From: Pomphorhynchus laevis
Taxonomy: Eukaryota; Acanthocephala; Palaeacanthocephala; Echinorhynchida; Pomphorhynchidae
DNA: 64,000 bases
NCBI GenBank assembly: GCA_012934845.2
Contig: WNNJ02003694.1
Span: 1-64,000, forward strand
Direction: 5' to 3'
The first letter of the stretch is position 1. Each line of letters begins with the position of its first letter. The notes beneath the pieces were generated by a model. The model worked only from the letters and a program-made list of their open reading frames with translations. It did no database searches and was not told the origin of the DNA. A program made the position numbers and the translations under genes. This document shows positions 60,231 to 64,000 of this stretch, piece by piece.

Positions 60231-61439
60231 TAAAAAAGCAAATCTGATTAAATTATACTAAATTAAAGCTATTTCGCTCGTAAGAGCGAAATAGCTTCAA
60301 TCAAATATGCTATAAAGCAGTTAAAATAATTATAGTCAAAAGATTTTGTTGTCAAGGTGGCATATACTTTTAAAATTTCATTTTATTAACGTGGGAAATA
60401 TTGGGAAATCAGGGAATAAAATTTATCACATAACCCAGTCCATGATCACACTCTCGGAAACAATACAACACAAATTATTCTCGTCGACGTCTTATTTTAG
60501 AGCAAATATGTTAATGAAGAGATCATTAATCATCATTTTTCAGCTATCATTTTTTGAAATTATAGAAAAACGTACAATATCTATTGGAGTGGGAATAAAG
60601 CCTATCAACAGATTCGTCCACAATCCGACGCAATCAATTTGTTCAAATATATAACGCTTTATTTAAGCAAACAGCAAAGCATTCAAAACAAAATTATACG
60701 CACATTATTATCAGGTGTATAACGTGTAACAAATAGGCTGTATAATATTCAAAACATCTTGTTTTTTTGAAATTCATCGCAATTTCATAATGCACCTTGA
60801 AAATAAATGAGTTTTAACAAAAAACTTTTTGTCAAATGATTTGTTTATCGAGCAAATAATTAGGAGGTTTGTTCTATAAAACGCTGTGAAATCAAAATAG
60901 GACCTTAATTTTTGTAAGAAATAGAATTTCTATTTTTTCTATTTCTAATCAAAATAGGACGTTGATTTTTGTAAGAAATAGAATTTCTGCAAAAGTCAAG
61001 TTTCCATTGTTATCTGAACGAAGTTGAAGTATTAAAGAAAACCTCATTAGAGGAATTCAAACAAGTGTTTGTCTTCTCATATTATATATTTCTAGTGAGA
61101 AATAATTTACGAAAAGTAGTTTTAACGAAAATAAAAATGCAAAACTTTAACGATTGATGCTTTATTTATACAATAAAGCACCTTAATTACTAGTCTTTAA
61201 ATCTCTGTTGATCAAATTTTGTTAATTTTTTAAATTATATAATAAGTTAAAGATTATATATAAACTTTTTAATAATATGGCATATAATTGTTTATAAATT
61301 ATTTATTATTTGTAGTTTAATATATTTATAAATCACTTCAATTCGGCAAGTGACTTTTAATTTGTAATTAAAGATTTAATTTGTAATTATGACTTTTTAC
61401 ATAAAAAAAATTAAAATAGAGAAAATTCGTTTCCAATCC
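60231..61439. other. AT-rich stretch with a hairpin and a short duplication
   Basis: 60266-60279 and 60284-60297 form a perfect 14-bp hairpin (AAGCTATTTCGCTC / GAGCGAAATAGCTT, loop GTAA). 60885-61000 contains an imperfect tandem repeat of ~60 bp (atcaaaataggac ... taagaaatagaatttct). An open frame at 60346-60654 (no convincing start) has fairly ordinary composition (SSTSYFRANMLMKRS) but I recognise nothing. Confidence 0.5.
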
Positions 61440-61797
61440 GAATTATTACAAGAAGGCGAGGAAACAGGAATATTTATTTGATTAGAAAAATCTAATATTT
61501 CGATGGCACTACGGCACGTCATCTTCAGGGTCTAGAAATAAAACACAATAGTAAAAGGAATTAGAAAGTGCAAAAAATAAAAAAAATATATAAAAAATAT
61601 TTATCCATTGTCTATCTGTACTGATGTTGGCAAACAAAAATTTCTAGCAAAGTTTAAACTAAGCTTCAATGTGATGTCTGCTTTATTGTTAGGGACTATG
61701 CAATCTTTAAAAGTTTCAAGATACATTGCTTCAATAATATTGCGCTTGTTTTGGTAGTTTCTTTCTTCAGTGGTGTATTTAGGTTATTATTATTATT
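61440..61797 (-). pseudogene. Penelope-like element C-terminus and 3' end
   Basis: Minus-strand 61795-61615 reads KYTTEERNYQNKRNIIEAMY then LKLSLNFARNF, like the region after the GIY-YIG domain in PLEs. Below it, 61528-61498 has CTGAAGA, 20 nt, then GAAA, and a hairpin ATTAGA / TCTAAT. An (ATT)n tract at 61784-61797 separates it from the next element. Probably a different PLE lineage from the one at 5-8 kb. Confidence 0.55.
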
Positions 61798-62288
61798 AGT
61801 ACCAACTTTGCAAAATATTCCAGACAGCTTAGAATTCATGAATAATTCAACAACGAAAAATAACAATGCGCGCCTAGACATTTCATGTTATGGACTACAG
61901 GACAATCGATATGAGCGGACGTTTTTTGACGTCAGTTTTTTCAGTACATGCTCCGTCATATGCCAGCAGTTCGCCTCTCGTCGCCTTTGAATATGATGCA
62001 AATCGCAAAAACAGCAAATACAATGAAAGAATTGTCAGTGTGGAAGAAAGCAAATTTATACCATTAATTTTTTCATCATCAGGAAGAGTTGGATCGCGAG
62101 CTCTTAAGCTACTCAAGGACATTGACTCGATATCATCGAGGTTAAAATCAGAAAAGTATAGTGATGTATTGGTTCACCTTAAACGCAAGATTAGCTTCTC
62201 GATTGCACGTGCTTCTTCACTATGTCTGCGAATGCCGCGATCAAGTAGAAGACATCCAATCTTTCCTGACAATAAATCTCATTTATAG
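61798..62288 (+). pseudogene. R2-like nuclease C-terminus, third subfamily
   Basis: Starts IPDSLEFMNNSTTKNN then ARLDISCYGLQDNRYERTFF; a frameshift at ~61930 leads into 61890-62288: FEYDANRKNSKYNERI, FIPLIFSSSGRVG and SFSIARASSLCLRMPRSS. 5'-truncated. The TAG at 62286 overlaps the 3' hairpin. Confidence 0.85.
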
Positions 62289-62360
62289 GCCCGTTTACGG
62301 GAACCTAATTTCTGTAAATTAACTTTTCTTTTTCAAAAAAATTATAATAAAAAATTATTA
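62288..62360 (+). terminator. R2-like 3' UTR hairpin
   Basis: GGCCCGTTTACGGGAACC at 62288-62305 (stem CCCG / CGGG), then cttttctttttcaaaaaaa. Counterparts at 24411 and 51181. Confidence 0.6.
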
Positions 62361-62435
62361 AAATGAAATAATGATGATTTTTTTAAAGAGAAAAAATTAT
62401 TTATAAAACTAAAACAAATAAAGTTAGATCAATAA

Positions 62436-64000
62436 TTAGCTGCTCTCGTCAGCCTCACTGATGGCTACAACGTTGTTTCGGGTTTTGTTAACGGATCCTG
62501 GTTTTGTTCTTGCGCTTCGAAGACACGCGCTGGCTGAACGGGAGATCCCAAAGGCGACACGGCGCTTAATGCGTGACACGATGTGCGCGTACGATTCATT
62601 TCCTCGGCGAGCCTTAACTGCAGCAATTTTCTGGAATAACCCATTCGCCTCCTTTCCCATGCCACCGGATGATGAAAAAATGAGTGGAATAAATTTGCCC
62701 TTTTCAACAGTCTCGATTCTTTCCCAATATTTTGAATTCTTTCTGGACGAGTTATATTCGAATGCGGAGTCAACAGATTTGGAAACGGTCGATTGAGCAA
62801 AAATGCTAAATAGATTGACGTCAAAAAACGTCCGCTCGAATCTCTCATTTCCCAATCCTCGACATGATATGTCCAGTCGAGCACCCAGGTCACGACTGGT
62901 CGCGTTGTTTTCAAAATTCAAAGTATCTGGGACAGGTTGCAGTCTAGGTTCAGTCTCAACGTCACGACTAACTGACGTTAACTCCTTTACAATTATGTCG
63001 CGAACCGCATCGTGCCTTATTGATGGCAGACCACCTTTGCGACAAGATAGTCCATGGCTCAAGGTCATTAAGTCACCACATGGACATATGGAACCAATCA
63101 AATCCCGCGGGGTTTGACCATAGCGTGCGGATAGGGCATCCGTAAACTCTTTCGCTGACAGATGAAAGTGCTCACTTTTCAATGGAAGGGCACTTAGCCA
63201 TGATGACGCACCATTTCTCTGGGCATGTTTTATTGCAGTCCGCACAGTCGTGTTCATTTTTTGAATCGTATCTGACAAACGACGGTTTAGTGAAGTTATG
63301 CGACCCGTTGCCAAACATTGAACCAGTTTTAATTGAGAGTTTCGTAAAGCTTGTCCTGTAATTCCAGACTCGTATGTATGGCTGATTGCTAGCGAAAAAT
63401 CATAATCTAGTGAGGATGTAACTGCAGGGTCATGTACTCCCAGTCCGCCTAAACTTAATGGAGATGTCAAGATAGTATCCCATCCATTTTCGGTTGGCAA
63501 CCCTGTCATTTTTGGCAAGAGTTTATCCCTTAACAGACCAGAAACAATTTTCAACTGATCGGTGTTGCAATCTATCGTTCTTGTTATGTATGTCCACTTC
63601 GATTGGATTGCTTTTGTAAGGCCTATGTATGCAACATGAGGGTCAACATTTGCTACTTCAGCCAAGCTTTCGAGAAGACTGACCCAACCATCGACGCATT
63701 GGCTGACTTTCATTGCTTCATATTGTGGTGTACCAATAGCGGAGCCTAGTACTGATATTCCATATAAACTGATCTCTATATCGGGCGAAGGGTGTTGGTC
63801 GATTTCGAGGCTTCGATGTGAAAGCAGTTTTGATTTGCTTGGATTCACTATATAGCCATACTTTGGACCTTCCCTCATTAAAACATCCCACACTTTCTTG
63901 ATATTCGGTAGGTCTCCGACAAAATTAGCGTCATCGGCATACCACACCTCATGAACGTTAGGAACGCGTTGGTTTGTTATTTTGTTGAACGCATTAGTCA
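62436..64000 (-). CDS. R2-like element ORF, C-terminal part (runs off the right edge)
   Basis: The minus-strand frame is open from the window edge to the stop at 62436. It enters at TNAFNKITNQ (RT motif A), and only eight residues later reaches VWYADDANF (motif C); the intact copy has ~85 residues between them, so motif B is deleted in frame. Then GPKYGYIVNPSKSKLL, VLGSAIGTP, LGGLGVHDP, GASSWLSALP, CPCGDLMTLSHGLSC, IRHDAVRD, ARLDISCRGL, ERTFFDVNLF, YNSSRKNSKYWERIE and FIPLIFSSSGGMG: connection and restriction-like nuclease complete. The RT would be inactive, while the nuclease looks intact. Its 3' end faces the previous copy's 3' end, 150 bp apart. Confidence 0.9.
   Translation of the reverse strand, partial: TNAFNKITNQRVPNVHEVWYADDANFVGDLPNIKKVWDVLMREGPKYGYIVNPSKSKLLSHRSLEIDQHPSPDIEISLYGISVLGSAIGTPQYEAMKVSQCVDGWVSLLESLAEVANVDPHVAYIGLTKAIQSKWTYITRTIDCNTDQLKIVSGLLRDKLLPKMTGLPTENGWDTILTSPLSLGGLGVHDPAVTSSLDYDFSLAISHTYESGITGQALRNSQLKLVQCLATGRITSLNRRLSDTIQKMNTTVRTAIKHAQRNGASSWLSALPLKSEHFHLSAKEFTDALSARYGQTPRDLIGSICPCGDLMTLSHGLSCRKGGLPSIRHDAVRDIIVKELTSVSRDVETEPRLQPVPDTLNFENNATSRDLGARLDISCRGLGNERFERTFFDVNLFSIFAQSTVSKSVDSAFEYNSSRKNSKYWERIETVEKGKFIPLIFSSSGGMGKEANGLFQKIAAVKARRGNESYAHIVSRIKRRVAFGISRSASACLRSARTKPGSVNKTRNNVVAISEADESS

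Noticed and set aside
60346-60654. Plus-strand ORF of 102 codons
   Set aside because: No recognisable domain and no evident start; kept only as a note in the spacer entry.
1-64000. CRISPR arrays, operons, Shine-Dalgarno sites or rRNA/tRNA genes
   Set aside because: The window is eukaryotic; no array of regular spacers and no structured RNA gene could be identified.

Overview
The window is AT-rich nuclear DNA of an invertebrate animal, standard genetic code, and is almost wholly made of transposable elements around one host gene. GT-AG introns as short as 45 and 48 bp, many non-LTR retrotransposons, Penelope-like elements (PLEs) and a gypsy LTR element show that it is metazoan; I cannot place the phylum (flatworm or cnidarian-like repeat content would both fit).

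Host gene (1-14.0 kb, minus strand). Six exons between 14016 and 3761 encode the N-terminus of a BAG6 (Scythe/BAT3)-like protein: a ubiquitin-like domain split over four exons, then two exons of the downstream conserved region. The gene runs off the left edge. Its introns hold fragments of two PLE lineages, a decayed LINE and a 225-bp inverted-repeat MITE.

Nested block (14.1-31.9 kb). A ~70-bp satellite is followed by a PLE (minus strand) that has been split twice: by a nearly intact gypsy element with identical 80-bp LTRs and a CCATC target duplication (15504-19354), and by a full-length R2-like, restriction-like-endonuclease non-LTR element (ORF 19706-22864). Two 5'-truncated R2-like copies, a PLE piece, the 3' end of an R1/I-like LINE, a second satellite array, a LINE endonuclease fragment and a decayed CR1-like element follow.

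LINE tandem (32-49.2 kb, plus strand). An L2/CR1-like copy is cut by an intact second copy (ORF1 34867-36192, ORF2 36156-39065), followed by a truncated third copy, an R1/I-like copy, a CR1-like fragment and a CR1-like copy with complete ORF1 and endonuclease.

Right part (49.2-64 kb). An R2-like element appears to be split (51.6-52.1 and 59.7-60.2 kb) by a minus-strand insertion consisting of a CR1-like element that itself received an R1/I-like element, giving an in-frame RT-Gag chimeric ORF. The window ends with a PLE tail and two convergent R2-like copies.

The most interesting signals are regional rather than single genes: fold-back hairpins at the 5' junctions of several truncated retrocopies; short 5' leader sequences shared by unrelated retroelement families (in places in tandem); a recurrent PLE 3' tail with a pseudoknot-like arrangement and one compensatory change; conserved hairpins in LINE 3' UTRs; and a 45-bp BAG6 intron that is open in frame and easily annotated as coding.
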